Assembly (NCBI GenBank): GCA_000824805.1
Contig: CCNA01000006.1
Location: forward strand, 186,001-250,000
Length of the DNA stretch: 64,000 nucleotides
DNA from: Mesorhizobium sp. SOD10
GTDB taxonomy: Bacteria; Pseudomonadota; Alphaproteobacteria; Rhizobiales; Rhizobiaceae
Direction: 5' to 3'
Positions 42,362 to 51,257 of this stretch are shown here, piece after piece. Position numbers and translations under genes: made by a program. The notes under the pieces were generated by a model. The model saw only the letters and a list, made by a program, of their open reading frames with translations. It was not told where the DNA came from and did not search any database. How positions within the stretch are numbered: the stretch's first letter is position 1; the number at the start of each line of letters is the position of its first letter.

Positions 42362-44449
42362 ATGAACTGGTCGATCTCCTTCGAACCGCTCGTCTCCTGG
42401 CCGCTCTTCGGTCTGCTCTTCGTGCCGTTGCTCTTGCTGGCGCTGGTCGGCCTGTGGTTCCGCCAGCGCGGCTCGGCATTACGCTTCGTCGCGCTGCTCG
42501 CGCTTGCCGCGGCTTTGCTCAATCCCGTTTTCCTCGCCGAGGAGCGCGAGGCGCTGAAGAGCGTCGTCGCCCTCATCGTCGACCGCAGCCAGAGCCAGGA
42601 CATCGGCGACCGCACCAAGCAGACCGACGAGGCGCTGGCCGGCCTTGAGCAGCGTCTTGCCCGCTTCAAGCAGTTCGATGTCCGCGTCGTCGAGGCCGGC
42701 AAGTCCGAAGCCGCGGACGACCGTACCGAAACCAAGCTGTTCAGCGCTCTGGAGGGCGCCTTCCGCGACGTGCCGCCGTCGCGCATCGGCGGCGCCGTCA
42801 TGATCACCGACGGCGAGGTGCACGATGCGCCTGCCGGCGCGCCGGAGTTCAACGCGCCGCTGCATGCGCTGATCACAGGCAACGAGCATGAGAAGGACCG
42901 CCGCATCCGTTTCGAGAATGCGCCACGCTTCGGCCTCGTCGGCAAGCCGCTCGACATGACTTACCGCGTCATTTCCACGGAAGGCGACGGCGCGCCGGTG
43001 GAAGTGCGCGTCTCGGTCAATGGCGAGCAGGTCTCGGTCGAGCACGCGACCATCGGCCAGCCGATGAAACTCTCGGTCACGATCCCCAATGCCGGCCGCA
43101 ACATCGTCCAGCTCGGCATCGACCGGGAACCCGGCGAGCTCACCGACGCCAACAACCGGGCGATCGCCCTGGTCGACGGCATCCGCGAAAACTTGCGCGT
43201 GCTCCTGGTCTCCGGCGAGCCGCATGCCGGCGAGCGCACCTGGCGCAACCTTTTGAAGTCGGACGCATCGGTCGATCTCGTCCACTTCACCATCCTGCGC
43301 CCGCCGGAAAAGCAGGACGGCACGCCGATCAACGAATTGTCGCTGATCGCCTTCCCGACGCGCGAGCTGTTCGTCGAGAAGATCAAGGATTTCGACCTGA
43401 TCATCTTCGATCGCTACCAGCACCGCGACGTGCTGCCGATCCTCTATTACGACTACATCTCCGAATATGTCGAAAAGGGCGGCGCGCTGCTGATTGCCGC
43501 CGGTCCCGAATATGCCGGCGAAAACTCCATTGCCCGCACGCCGCTCAACGCCGCGCTGCCGGCCATGCCGACCGGCGAAGTGGCGGACAAGGCCTTCTAT
43601 CCGCGTCTGACCGATCTCGGCCAGCGCCATCCGGTGACGCGCGGGCTCGACGGCTCGGCAAGCGAGCCGCCGCATTGGAGCCGCTGGTTCCGCACCATCG
43701 GCGTCAAGAACCCGGAAGGTGAAGTGGTGATGAAGGGTGCCGACAACCGGCCCCTGCTGCTGCTCGACCGCAAGGGCGAAGGCCGTGTCGGCATGCTCTT
43801 GTCGGACCAGGGCTGGTTGTGGGCGCGCGGCTTCGAAGGCGGCGGCCCGCATGTTCAGCTCTATCGCCGCATCGCCCATTGGTTGATGAAGGAGCCGGAG
43901 CTGGAAGAGGAACGGCTAACTGCCGACGGCCGCGGCATGGTACTCGAAATCCGCCGCCAGACGATGAGCGACGATCCGGGTCCCGCCCAGGTGATCACGC
44001 CGTCCGGCAAGACCGTGACGGTGAAGCTCGATAAAGCCGAGCCCGGCATCTTCACCGGCAGCCTGCGGACCAGCGAAATCGGCCTTTACCAGATCGGCAA
44101 TGGCGATCTCACCGCGCTTGCCCATGTCGGCCCGATCAACGCGCCGGAATTCTCCGACGTGATTTCGACCGAGGACAGGCTGAAGGCGCCCACCGAGGCG
44201 ACCGGCGGCAGCGTGCGGCGGCTGGCGCCGTCATCGACGCTCGCCAATCTCGCCGGCGGCGTGGCCTTGCCGTCGATCGTGCCGGTCCGCTCCTCGGCGG
44301 CCGCCTCGGGCGACGATTGGATCGGCCTGCGCACGACAGACGACAGCACGCTCAAGGCCGTGTCGCGCGTGCCGCTGTTCGGCGGCTTCGTCGGCCTCGG
44401 CCTCTTGCTGCTCGCCATCGGCTCGATGTGGTATCGCGAAGGGCGGTAG
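42362..44449 (+). CDS. Large membrane protein with VWA / glutamine-amidotransferase-like fold, MoxR operon
   Basis: A 695-residue protein. Two N-terminal helices (WPLFGLLFVPLLLLALVGLW; LRFVALLALAAALLNPVF) lead to a degenerate VWA-like segment (LKSVVALIVDRSQSQDIGDR), a long periplasmic part with immunoglobulin-like stretches, a domain like a class I glutamine amidotransferase (LRVLLVSGEPHAGERTW, IIFDRYQHRDVLPILYYDY, GGALLIAAGPEYAG) and one C-terminal anchor (FGGFVGLGLLLLAIGSMWY). No catalytic Cys triad is evident, so the amidotransferase fold is probably structural. It follows the DUF4159 gene after 3 bp and ends the operon. Similar genes always sit with MoxR/DUF58/DUF4159 in alphaproteobacteria. 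Confidence 0.87.
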   Translation: MNWSISFEPLVSWPLFGLLFVPLLLLALVGLWFRQRGSALRFVALLALAAALLNPVFLAEEREALKSVVALIVDRSQSQDIGDRTKQTDEALAGLEQRLARFKQFDVRVVEAGKSEAADDRTETKLFSALEGAFRDVPPSRIGGAVMITDGEVHDAPAGAPEFNAPLHALITGNEHEKDRRIRFENAPRFGLVGKPLDMTYRVISTEGDGAPVEVRVSVNGEQVSVEHATIGQPMKLSVTIPNAGRNIVQLGIDREPGELTDANNRAIALVDGIRENLRVLLVSGEPHAGERTWRNLLKSDASVDLVHFTILRPPEKQDGTPINELSLIAFPTRELFVEKIKDFDLIIFDRYQHRDVLPILYYDYISEYVEKGGALLIAAGPEYAGENSIARTPLNAALPAMPTGEVADKAFYPRLTDLGQRHPVTRGLDGSASEPPHWSRWFRTIGVKNPEGEVVMKGADNRPLLLLDRKGEGRVGMLLSDQGWLWARGFEGGGPHVQLYRRIAHWLMKEPELEEERLTADGRGMVLEIRRQTMSDDPGPAQVITPSGKTVTVKLDKAEPGIFTGSLRTSEIGLYQIGNGDLTALAHVGPINAPEFSDVISTEDRLKAPTEATGGSVRRLAPSSTLANLAGGVALPSIVPVRSSAAASGDDWIGLRTTDDSTLKAVSRVPLFGGFVGLGLLLLAIGSMWYREGR

Positions 44450-44497
44450 CGCCACCTTCCCCTTCTTCCCTTGCGGAGACAGAGAGGCGCCCCACCC

Positions 44498-44803
44498 CTA
44501 TTCTTCCGGCTCGGTCGTGAACAGCAGCGGATAGCCCTTGGCCTTGCCGGCATCGGTCGCGCGCGCCGCCTTGGTCTCGGCGACGTCGCGCGTGAACACG
44601 GCGACCACGCACACGCCGCGCGTATGCGCAGTGATCATGACGCGATGCGCCTGATCCTCGCTGAGCTTGAATTCACCCTTGAGCACCGTCACCACGAACT
44701 CGCGCGGCGTGAAATCGTCGTTGACGAGGATGACTTTGTAGAGCTTCGGCCGCTCGGTTTTCGGCCGCGTCTTGGTGCGGGGTTTGAGGACGGTTTCGGG
44801 CAT
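44498..44803 (-). CDS. clpS: ClpS adaptor, second-paralogue (ClpS2) type
   Basis: A 101-residue N-end-rule adaptor that delivers substrates to ClpAP. The N-terminal extension is basic (KPRTKTRPKTERPK), and the core is YKVILVNDDFTPREFVVTVL, with the NDD and FVV residues that bind the N-degron, plus AHRVMITAHTRGVCVVAVFT and RDVAETKAARATDAGKAKGY. The C-terminus (YPLLFTTEPEE) differs from the usual ClpS. Rhizobia have two ClpS proteins; this one is not next to clpA and looks like the divergent ClpS2, which has a narrower binding pocket in Agrobacterium. Confidence 0.92.
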   Translation of the reverse strand: MPETVLKPRTKTRPKTERPKLYKVILVNDDFTPREFVVTVLKGEFKLSEDQAHRVMITAHTRGVCVVAVFTRDVAETKAARATDAGKAKGYPLLFTTEPEE

Positions 44804-44932
44804 CGGAATCCACCAGTGATGAACTGGGTATTCATTTCACTTTGTCACGCAGGGACGCGCACGTCCATTTGCCTGCGCAACGGCAACGGCCGAGGCGATG
44901 AAAACTTTATGTGGGGAAGCGTTGCCTGCCGG

Positions 44933-45247
44933 TCAACGGCCCTGCCGCCCGGCCGTGCGCGGCCTGCCGGGGCCGCCCGATCCGCGCTCCAGCAGCGCGA
45001 AGAGTATCCAGGCGACAAAGCCGATCGTCGTCGCGCCCGTCAGCACGAGCAGAATCCAGGACTGCGCCGGCGTGATGTAGTCGAAGCTCGAAGAGATCAG
45101 CGGAGCGCACAGCTCGGGCTCGGTCCTGCCGCTGGCGGGATCCGGCACGGGGCTTGCGGTGAAGATGATCAACGATCGCGCGGCCGCGGTGACGATCAGG
45201 CCGCCGACTGTCAGCGAACGCATCAGGGACGAAAACCGCTTCTTCAT
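44933..45247 (-). CDS. Small membrane protein of unknown function
   Basis: A 104-residue protein with two hydrophobic segments: MRSLTVGGLIVTAAARSLII near the N-terminus (possible signal or anchor) and WILLVLTGATTIGFVAWILF near the C-terminus. Between them is a short loop with one Cys (EPELCAPLISSSF). The tail is Gly/Arg-rich. No family recognised. It lies upstream (by 148 bp) of nothing on its own strand except clpS, from which it is separated by a 130-bp gap. Confidence 0.6.
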   Translation of the reverse strand: MKKRFSSLMRSLTVGGLIVTAAARSLIIFTASPVPDPASGRTEPELCAPLISSSFDYITPAQSWILLVLTGATTIGFVAWILFALLERGSGGPGRPRTAGRQGR

Positions 45248-45339
45248 GCGGATGTCCTACAGCACCGGCATTGCAATCAGGTTAAGGGCCGCAACAGGCG
45301 TAGCGGAAACTGCCGGTTGAGAAGGCTTCCGTCGCGCAT

Positions 45340-45372
45340 AAGCCGCCCCGGCCGAAATGGCCGGAACGGCTT
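45340..45372. terminator. Long GC-rich hairpin after the Lys-rich protein gene
   Basis: AAGCCGCCCCGGCC / GGCCGGAACGGCTT: two stacked 6-bp stems separated by a 2-by-2 internal loop, with a GAAAT loop. It lies 23 bp beyond the stop of the reverse gene at 45396. There is no clear U tract. Confidence 0.55.
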
Positions 45373-45395
45373 TGCAGGATGTGCCGAAGCCTGGA

Positions 45396-45638
45396 TCAGG
45401 TCTTCGGAGCGTCCTTCTTGTCGGTCTTCTTGACGACCTTCTTGGCAGCCTTCTTGTGCGTCTTGGCGGTCTTCTTGACGACTTTCTTCGCCGGCTTCGC
45501 GGTGCTGTCGGCCGGAGCGGTCGTGGTGGTCGCGGTCGAGGCAGCCGGAGCGGTGGTCGTCTGGGCGTTGCCGAGAGCCGGCATCGCGAAGGCGAGAGCA
45601 ACACCGAGGCCGAGGGCGGAGAGGATGGACTTCTTCAT
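45396..45638 (-). CDS. Exported Lys/Ala-rich protein, histone-H1-like tail
   Basis: An 80-residue protein: a signal peptide (MKKSILSALGLGVALAFAMP, cleaved near LGNAQ), an Ala/Thr-rich linker (TTTAPAASTATTTTAPADST), and a strongly basic tail with repeated KKVVKK, KTHKKAAKKVVKKTDKK. Such tails bind polyanions (DNA in H1-like proteins; LPS or acidic polysaccharide if exported). ATG 45638 is supported by the signal peptide; the longer frame is not. A similar secreted protein is encoded just upstream. Confidence 0.7.
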   Translation of the reverse strand: MKKSILSALGLGVALAFAMPALGNAQTTTAPAASTATTTTAPADSTAKPAKKVVKKTAKTHKKAAKKVVKKTDKKDAPKT

Positions 45639-45676
45639 GGCTTCATTTCCCTTTTTCTTGCAGATCTGGATGAGCG

Positions 45677-45979
45677 TCACTGAGCGGGATCGATCGGCGT
45701 CACTCCAAGCAACTTCAAAGCGTTTGCGAGCATCCGGATTCCCTGTGCCTGTTTCTTGTTGGCGCAGAACCGGTTTCCCCTTCTTTGCAGTGCTTTCGCC
45801 GCGGTGACCTGCGTTGCCGCGGCATGGGTTTCGAGGGCTTCGTCAACCTGACGGCTCAGATTGGTGCAGCGCTCGGTCCGGGTGAGCGGGGCGACCTTTG
45901 CGGTGGAGGCGCCGGCTGCGGCTGTGATGAGCGATATGCTGAGCAAAGCACCCATCACGCTGATCCAGAACCTCTGCAT
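45677..45979 (-). CDS. Small exported protein with two conserved-looking Cys
   Basis: A 100-residue protein with a signal peptide (WISVMGALLSISLITAAAGA) and a helical mature part: TRTERCTNLSRQVDEALETH, AAKALQRRGNRFCANKKQAQ and GIRMLANALKLLGV. Two Cys about 30 residues apart could form a disulfide in the periplasm. No family recognised. It is 38 bp upstream of the Lys-rich gene, so the two are probably one operon. It is divergent from the two-component system at 46.2 kb. Confidence 0.65.
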   Translation of the reverse strand: MQRFWISVMGALLSISLITAAAGASTAKVAPLTRTERCTNLSRQVDEALETHAAATQVTAAKALQRRGNRFCANKKQAQGIRMLANALKLLGVTPIDPAQ

Positions 45980-46220
45980 TGGTCTTGTCCGTTACTCCGG
46001 AAACTTGCGCCGCAGCCGATGACCTGACCGCCACGGCACCGGTTATGACCTTGAAATTTTTCACCAGTTTTTCCCGACTGTAGAATTTTGTTTCTGGATT
46101 GTTTCTAGGGGAATCCGGCCGGCGCGGCGGTCGCGGCCACTGGCCAAGATGTGGCCCGAATTCTATCGTGTGGGTATTTCGCGACGAGATGTCCGGCCAA
46201 AATAGAATGATAGGTTTCGA

Positions 46221-46937
46221 GTGAAATCCGATGCGCACATACTGATCGTCGACGACGACAAGGGCATACGCGACCTGCTGCAGGAATTCTTTCAGAAGCG
46301 CGGCCTGCACACGACGGTGGCCGGCGACGGCACCGAGATGGAAGCGATCTTGCGCCGCACGCCGGTGGACCTGATCGTTCTCGACGTGATGCTGCCCGGC
46401 AAAAGCGGGCTTGAGCTTTGCCGCGAGATCCGCGCCAACTACACGACGCCGATCATCATGCTGACCGCGGTGACCGAAACGACCGATCGCGTGGTGGGCC
46501 TCGAAATGGGCGCCGACGACTACGTGCCGAAGCCTTTCGATCCGCGCGAGCTTCTGGCCCGCATCCGCGCTGTGCTCAGACGCAACGGCAGCGCCGAGCC
46601 GCGCCGCCCCGTCGCCAAGCAGATCTACCGCTTCGCCGGCTGGACCATGGATTGCGCGCGGCGCCGCCTGACGGCGCCCGACGACGTCCGGGTGGAGCTG
46701 ACCATGGCGGAGTTCAACCTGCTGCAGACCTTCGTCAAGAGCGCCCAGCGCGTGCTTACCCGCGAACAGCTGATCGAGCTTTCCGGCGGCGACACCGGCT
46801 ACAGTTTCGACCGCAGTGTTGACATCCTGGTGAGCCGCCTGCGCCGCAAGATGGAAGACGACCCGAAGACGCCCAAGCTGATCCTGACCGTGCGCAGCGG
46901 CGGCTATCAGTTCCTGCCCGAGACTACGTCCGAATGA
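46221..46937 (+). CDS. Response regulator, OmpR/PhoB type
   Basis: A 238-residue regulator. The receiver domain has the acidic pocket IVDDDK, the phospho-acceptor Asp55 in LIVLDVMLPGKSG, the switch Thr in IIMLTAVTE and Lys in YVPKPFDPREL. The C-terminal winged helix (from about residue 135) has VELTMAEFNLLQTFV, the recognition region DRSVDILVSRLRRKMED and the wing LILTVRSGGYQFLP. The start is GTG 46221. It overlaps the kinase gene by 4 bp. Its targets are unknown; the divergent secreted-protein genes are one candidate. Confidence 0.93.
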   Translation: MKSDAHILIVDDDKGIRDLLQEFFQKRGLHTTVAGDGTEMEAILRRTPVDLIVLDVMLPGKSGLELCREIRANYTTPIIMLTAVTETTDRVVGLEMGADDYVPKPFDPRELLARIRAVLRRNGSAEPRRPVAKQIYRFAGWTMDCARRRLTAPDDVRVELTMAEFNLLQTFVKSAQRVLTREQLIELSGGDTGYSFDRSVDILVSRLRRKMEDDPKTPKLILTVRSGGYQFLPETTSE

Positions 46938-48343
46938 GACGCTTCCTGCCGCAGACGCTGCCAGTCTGGGTGCTGCTCATCGTTATTGCCGGCCTGATGA
47001 TCAGTCAGGTGGCGACGCTCTACATCGTGGCGCGCGACCGGGCCGCCGCCAACAGCATCGTCGATCTCTACCGGCTGAACGACCGCGCCTACTCGCTGGT
47101 GCAACTGATGCATGACGCCACGCCCGAAGAGCGCAAGGCGACCGCGTCGGGCCTCTTCAACTCGACCTATGCGCTGACGGTTTCGGATACGCCCGCCGTC
47201 ACCTCTTCGATCGCCGGCGACGATGAACTGGCCGAGTTGGAGGACATCCTGGTCGGCCGCCTGTCGAAATTCGGCATCACCGACGCGCGCGTGAGGCGCG
47301 ATCCCGCCACGCAGGAATCGGACGTGCCTGACGGCGAGGCGACGAACAAGGATGTCGGCCAGGTCGAGCGCGACCTTCTGGTCCTGGCAGCGGATTTCGC
47401 GCAAAGCGACAAGCTGACCGCCTCGCTGCGCTTTTCCGACGGGCAATGGCTGAATTTCACCGAGCCGATCACGCCGGCGGGACCAATTCTGAGCGTCGAC
47501 AGCCTGCCGCTCTACTCGCTGATCGCCGGTTTGATCGTCATCATGTCGATCTGGTCGCTGCGCCGGCTGACCGCGCCCTACCGGATGATGGAAACGGCGG
47601 TGACGCGCATCGGCAACGACCTGAAAAGTCCACCGATCGCCGAGAGCGGCAGCCGCGAGATCCGTGCCGCCGCGAAAGCGATCAATGCCATGCAGATGCG
47701 GCTGCGCGATTATGTCGAGGATCGCGAGCACCTCGCGGCGGCGTTGGCGCATGATCTGCGCACGCCCCTGACACGCATGCGCCTGCGCCTCGAATTGCTG
47801 CGCAAGTCGCCGGCGCGCGAGGCGCTCGCGCACGACCTCGCCGAGATCGAAAGCATCGCCAGCTCGGTCATCGACTTCGCCAAATTCGAGGTGACCGAAG
47901 AAAAGGCCGAGCGGATCGATTTCTGGTCGCTGGTGGAATCGGTGGCGGACTCCTTCGACGGGGCGTCCTTCGACGAAGACGTGGTTCCGTCGCGCGGCCT
48001 GATCTGCATCGCGCGACCGGTGGCGCTGCGCCGGTGCGTCACCAATCTCATCCAGAACGCCGTGACTTACGGCAAGAAGGCGCATCTCGGCGTGCGGCGA
48101 TCGGGCGACACGATCACGCTGTCGATCCGCGACGAAGGCCCCGGCATTCCGCAGGCGAAGCTTGATGCGGTATTCGGCTCCTTCGTGCGGCTGGAGGAAT
48201 CGCGCAACCGCACCACCGGCGGCCTCGGCCTCGGCCTCACCATCGCTCGCAACATTGCGCGCGGCGCAGGCGGCGAGGTCAATCTTTCCAACTACCCTGG
48301 CGGCGGGCTGCTGACGGAACTAAGCTTGCCGGTGGCAACTTGA
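46934..48343 (+). CDS. Sensor histidine kinase, two membrane segments with HAMP
   Basis: A 469-residue inner-membrane kinase: helix 1 WVLLIVIAGLMISQVATLYI, a periplasmic sensor of about 160 residues, helix 2 LPLYSLIAGLIVIMSIWSL, a HAMP domain (RRLTAPYRMMETAVTRIGND), the H-box ALAHDLRTPLTRMRL (phospho-His about 273), and the ATPase boxes LIQNAVTYGKKAH, DEGPGIPQAKLDAVF and TGGLGLGLTIARN. It partners the preceding regulator. EnvZ-like; the signal is unknown. Confidence 0.93.
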   Translation: MRRFLPQTLPVWVLLIVIAGLMISQVATLYIVARDRAAANSIVDLYRLNDRAYSLVQLMHDATPEERKATASGLFNSTYALTVSDTPAVTSSIAGDDELAELEDILVGRLSKFGITDARVRRDPATQESDVPDGEATNKDVGQVERDLLVLAADFAQSDKLTASLRFSDGQWLNFTEPITPAGPILSVDSLPLYSLIAGLIVIMSIWSLRRLTAPYRMMETAVTRIGNDLKSPPIAESGSREIRAAAKAINAMQMRLRDYVEDREHLAAALAHDLRTPLTRMRLRLELLRKSPAREALAHDLAEIESIASSVIDFAKFEVTEEKAERIDFWSLVESVADSFDGASFDEDVVPSRGLICIARPVALRRCVTNLIQNAVTYGKKAHLGVRRSGDTITLSIRDEGPGIPQAKLDAVFGSFVRLEESRNRTTGGLGLGLTIARNIARGAGGEVNLSNYPGGGLLTELSLPVAT

Positions 48344-48438
48344 GTCAGCAGGCGATCGTCCCGCCGCATTGCGCCACTGGATCGGCCGCCCCTTCCTTGT
48401 GATAGTGCGGCCCGCTTGGTTACGAGGGAAATCCACCC

Positions 48439-48807
48439 ATGTTCTACGCCGTCCTTGCATATCACGTGGAAGACACCGTGCAGTCCTGGACGCCCGACGA
48501 GGATGCGGCGCTGATGAAGGACCTGCTCGAGGTCAACGACCGGCTGACGCGCGAGGGCAAGCTCGGGCCGGCCGCCAGGCTCGACGCGACGGCCGAGGCC
48601 GTGACCCTGCGCGGCCCAGGCGATGGCATGGTCATCGACGGTCCCTTTGCCGAGACGAAGGAGCAGTTGCTCGGCCTCTATGTCCTCGATTGCGCGAACC
48701 AGGACGAGGCGATCGCCGCGGCGCGCGATCTCAAGCGCGTGAACCCGACCGCCGTCTACGAGATCCGGCCGATTGCGCTTTATCTGCCGGGCGCGCCGCT
48801 GGCCTGA
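48439..48807 (+). CDS. YciI family protein (PhnB/DGPF type)
   Basis: A 122-residue protein of the YCII-related family: MFYAVLAYHVEDTVQSWTPD, the DGPFAETKEQLLGLYVLDC motif, and a ferredoxin-like fold. The catalytic-looking His of YciI is present in AYHVED. Members are often next to ECF sigma factor genes and sometimes bind or oxidise small ligands; there is no sigma gene here. ATG 48439 is preceded by GAGGGAAA. Confidence 0.88.
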   Translation: MFYAVLAYHVEDTVQSWTPDEDAALMKDLLEVNDRLTREGKLGPAARLDATAEAVTLRGPGDGMVIDGPFAETKEQLLGLYVLDCANQDEAIAAARDLKRVNPTAVYEIRPIALYLPGAPLA

Positions 48808-48828
48808 ATTCCGGGAGAAGCGACGGAT

Positions 48829-49065
48829 TCACCGCAGCGGGCGGCGCCCGGCGGTGCGGCTGCGCGCCGCAGCATCCGCGGGGGCTTCATCGGCCGGATA
48901 GCCGAAATCCTTCAGCTCCGAAATGGACAGACCGGCCAAAGCCCTGCGCTGCATGGCGTCCTGATACCGGCGCTGGAACCCGGCGAAGATTAACGCGATC
49001 TTGGCGGCGAGCGTGCCGGCAACTCGGGTGCTCGGCTGGCAGGTTCTGATATTGATGTAGGTCAT
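48829..49065 (-). CDS. DUF1127-type small protein
   Basis: A 78-residue protein: an N-terminal TYINIRTCQPSTRVAGTLAA and a C-terminal DUF1127-like motif RRALAGLSISELKDFGYPAD. DUF1127 proteins of alphaproteobacteria are small, Arg-rich and often affect RNA turnover or phosphate/carbon regulation. I take ATG 49065, which has GGGAG at proper distance; ATG 49071 also lies in frame. It is divergent from the large regulator at 49.2 kb. Confidence 0.75.
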   Translation of the reverse strand: MTYINIRTCQPSTRVAGTLAAKIALIFAGFQRRYQDAMQRRALAGLSISELKDFGYPADEAPADAAARSRTAGRRPLR

Positions 49066-49225
49066 TGTCATTCTCCCTCGTTCGAACTCACGAGGGCAGT
49101 GTCTCATCGGCGCGCTTTGGCAACGTTCGTCCAGGCGTGAAACCGCAGGAAAAAGCCCGCAAAATCGTCGTTAAGTCGGCGGCGGAACATGGTATTCTGC
49201 TTAACGCTGTTTCACGGGGCCCCGG

Positions 49226-51238
49226 ATGCACATTCGATTGCTTGGCGGCATCGAGGTTGTCTCCGCAGGCGGGCAACCTCTGCACTTCGCGACGCGCAAG
49301 ACGTCGCTGCTCTTTGCCGCGCTGGTTCTGGCCGGCCCGAAAGGGCTTCGCCGCGAGAAGGTGGCGGCGATGCTGTGGACCGGCAGCGGCGAGCAGCAGG
49401 CGCGAAACAGCCTGCGCCAAGCCCTGGTCGACATCAGGCGGCTGTTTCCGTCCACCGGCAACGAGGCCATTCGCATCGAAGGCAATGCCGACACCATCTG
49501 GCTGGTGGCGAATGACAACGAGGCCGACATCTGGATTTTCGACCGGAACTGCCAGGCTGATGACGGCGCGAGCCTCGCGGCAGCTGCCGACCTGTACCGG
49601 GGTGACCTGCTCGACGGACTGCCATCCCCCGGCGAAATCGACGAATGGCTTGCGCCGCTTCGGGCGAACTACACCCGCAAGGCGTTGGACCTGGCCGAAC
49701 GGCTGAGCCTCCTGCCGGAACTCGGTGAACGCGAGGAGCAGGCCTGCGAAAGACTGGCTGAGCGGCTAGTGACGTCCGACCCATGCGCCGAGCAGGCCCA
49801 CCGCGCCCTGATCCGCGTCTTCCGCCGCCACGGCCGGACCAACGACGCCTTTCGTCAGTTCCTGGCCTGTAAGGAAGCGCTCAAGCGCGAGCTCGGTGTC
49901 GAGCCTGAGGAAGCGACGCGGGCGCTGATCGAACGCATCGAGGCGCCAATGGAGCTGAAGGGTTCGATAGCCGACTATGGCCAGCCCGAGGCCGAACTTT
50001 CCCGCCTGGAAGCGAAGGCGCCTCGCCCTGTCGTTTCGGTGCCGGCAAAGCCGTCGATCGCGGTCCTGCCGTTCCAGAACATGAGCGGCGACGCCGAGCA
50101 GGAATATTTCACTGACGGCGTTGTCGAGGAGATCACGACGGCGCTGTCGCATGTCAGCTGGCTATTCGTGATCGCGCGGAATTCCGCCTTCGCCTACAAG
50201 GGCCAGGCGGTTGACGTCACCCGCGTGGCACGCGAGCTCGGGGTGCGCTATGTGCTGGAGGGCAGTGTCCGCAAGGCCGGCAGCCGGCTTCGGGTGGCAG
50301 GTCAGCTTATCGAGGCGTCGGCGGGAGTAAATCTGTGGGCCGACCGCTTCGAAGGCGATGTCTCGGAGGTGTTCGAACTGCAGGACCTCGTTGCCTCCAG
50401 TGTCATCGGCGCAATTTCACCCAGACTCGAACAGGCCGAGATGGCGCGCGCCAAGCGCAAGCCCACCGAGAGCCTCGACGCTTATGACCACTATCTGCGC
50501 GGCATGGCGAGCCTGTACCGCTGGACGAGAGAAGGGCTGGAGGAGGCGTTGCCACAGTTCTACAGGGCCATCCAGCTCGACACCGATTTTGCCGCCGCGG
50601 AAGGCGCTGCCGCCTGGTGCTATTTCTGGCGCATGGCGAATGGCTGGATGACCGACCGGCAGAAGGAAACAGCCGAGGTATCCAGGCTGGTCGGCGACGT
50701 GGCTATCGCCGGCAAGGACGATGCGATGGCGCTGGCTTTCAGCGGCCTGGCGCTGGGTTATGTCACCGGCGATTACGAGGCCGGATCGGCACTGGCTGAC
50801 CGCGCGCTCGTGCTCAACCCGAACTGCGCAGCCGCCTGGAGCGCCAGCGGCTGCCTCAAGGCCTGCCATGACGACCCCGACATCGCAATCGAGCACATGT
50901 CGCGGGCAAGGCGGCTGAGCCCGTTCGATCCGCTGACCTTCTTCATGCAGACCTTCACTGCCTTCGCTCACTTCGTGGCCGGCCGCTACGATGCCGCCTG
51001 GCCGCTCGCCGAGGCAGCGTCGCGCGCGCAGCCCTATTATCTCACCGGCCTGCGTGTGGCGGCCGCCAGCAACGCCATGGCCGGCAGGCGGGATGCCGCG
51101 AGCAGGCACATCGCGCGCTCGCTGGAGCTCGACCCGCAACTGAAGCTTTCCAACCTCAAGCACCGGGTGGGGCAGATCAGGCCAGAATATTTCGCCAAAT
51201 ATGTCGAAGCGCTACGGCTGGCCGGCCTGCCGGAATGA
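49226..51238 (+). CDS. BTAD-type winged-helix regulator with TolB-like and TPR domains (first of two)
   Basis: A 670-residue cytoplasmic protein. Residues 1-95 form an OmpR-like winged helix (MHIRLLGGIEVVSAGGQPLH, EKVAAMLWTGSGEQQARNSL); 100-245 a bacterial transcriptional activator domain with TPR-type helices (HRALIRVFRRHGRTNDAFRQ, ELGVEPEEATRALIER). About 270-400 is a TolB-N-like/CadC-type region (SIAVLPFQNMSGDAEQEYFT, YVLEGSVRKAGSRLRVAGQL), and 410-670 TPR repeats (QFYRAIQLDTDFAAAEGAAA; SPFDPLTFFMQTF). The same architecture as the gene at 54.1 kb, which lies beyond the decarboxylase and cysK. Likely a regulator of those genes; its signal is unknown. No membrane helix. Confidence 0.88.
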   Translation: MHIRLLGGIEVVSAGGQPLHFATRKTSLLFAALVLAGPKGLRREKVAAMLWTGSGEQQARNSLRQALVDIRRLFPSTGNEAIRIEGNADTIWLVANDNEADIWIFDRNCQADDGASLAAAADLYRGDLLDGLPSPGEIDEWLAPLRANYTRKALDLAERLSLLPELGEREEQACERLAERLVTSDPCAEQAHRALIRVFRRHGRTNDAFRQFLACKEALKRELGVEPEEATRALIERIEAPMELKGSIADYGQPEAELSRLEAKAPRPVVSVPAKPSIAVLPFQNMSGDAEQEYFTDGVVEEITTALSHVSWLFVIARNSAFAYKGQAVDVTRVARELGVRYVLEGSVRKAGSRLRVAGQLIEASAGVNLWADRFEGDVSEVFELQDLVASSVIGAISPRLEQAEMARAKRKPTESLDAYDHYLRGMASLYRWTREGLEEALPQFYRAIQLDTDFAAAEGAAAWCYFWRMANGWMTDRQKETAEVSRLVGDVAIAGKDDAMALAFSGLALGYVTGDYEAGSALADRALVLNPNCAAAWSASGCLKACHDDPDIAIEHMSRARRLSPFDPLTFFMQTFTAFAHFVAGRYDAAWPLAEAASRAQPYYLTGLRVAAASNAMAGRRDAASRHIARSLELDPQLKLSNLKHRVGQIRPEYFAKYVEALRLAGLPE

Positions 51239-51257
51239 CATATCTTGCGCAATCTCG

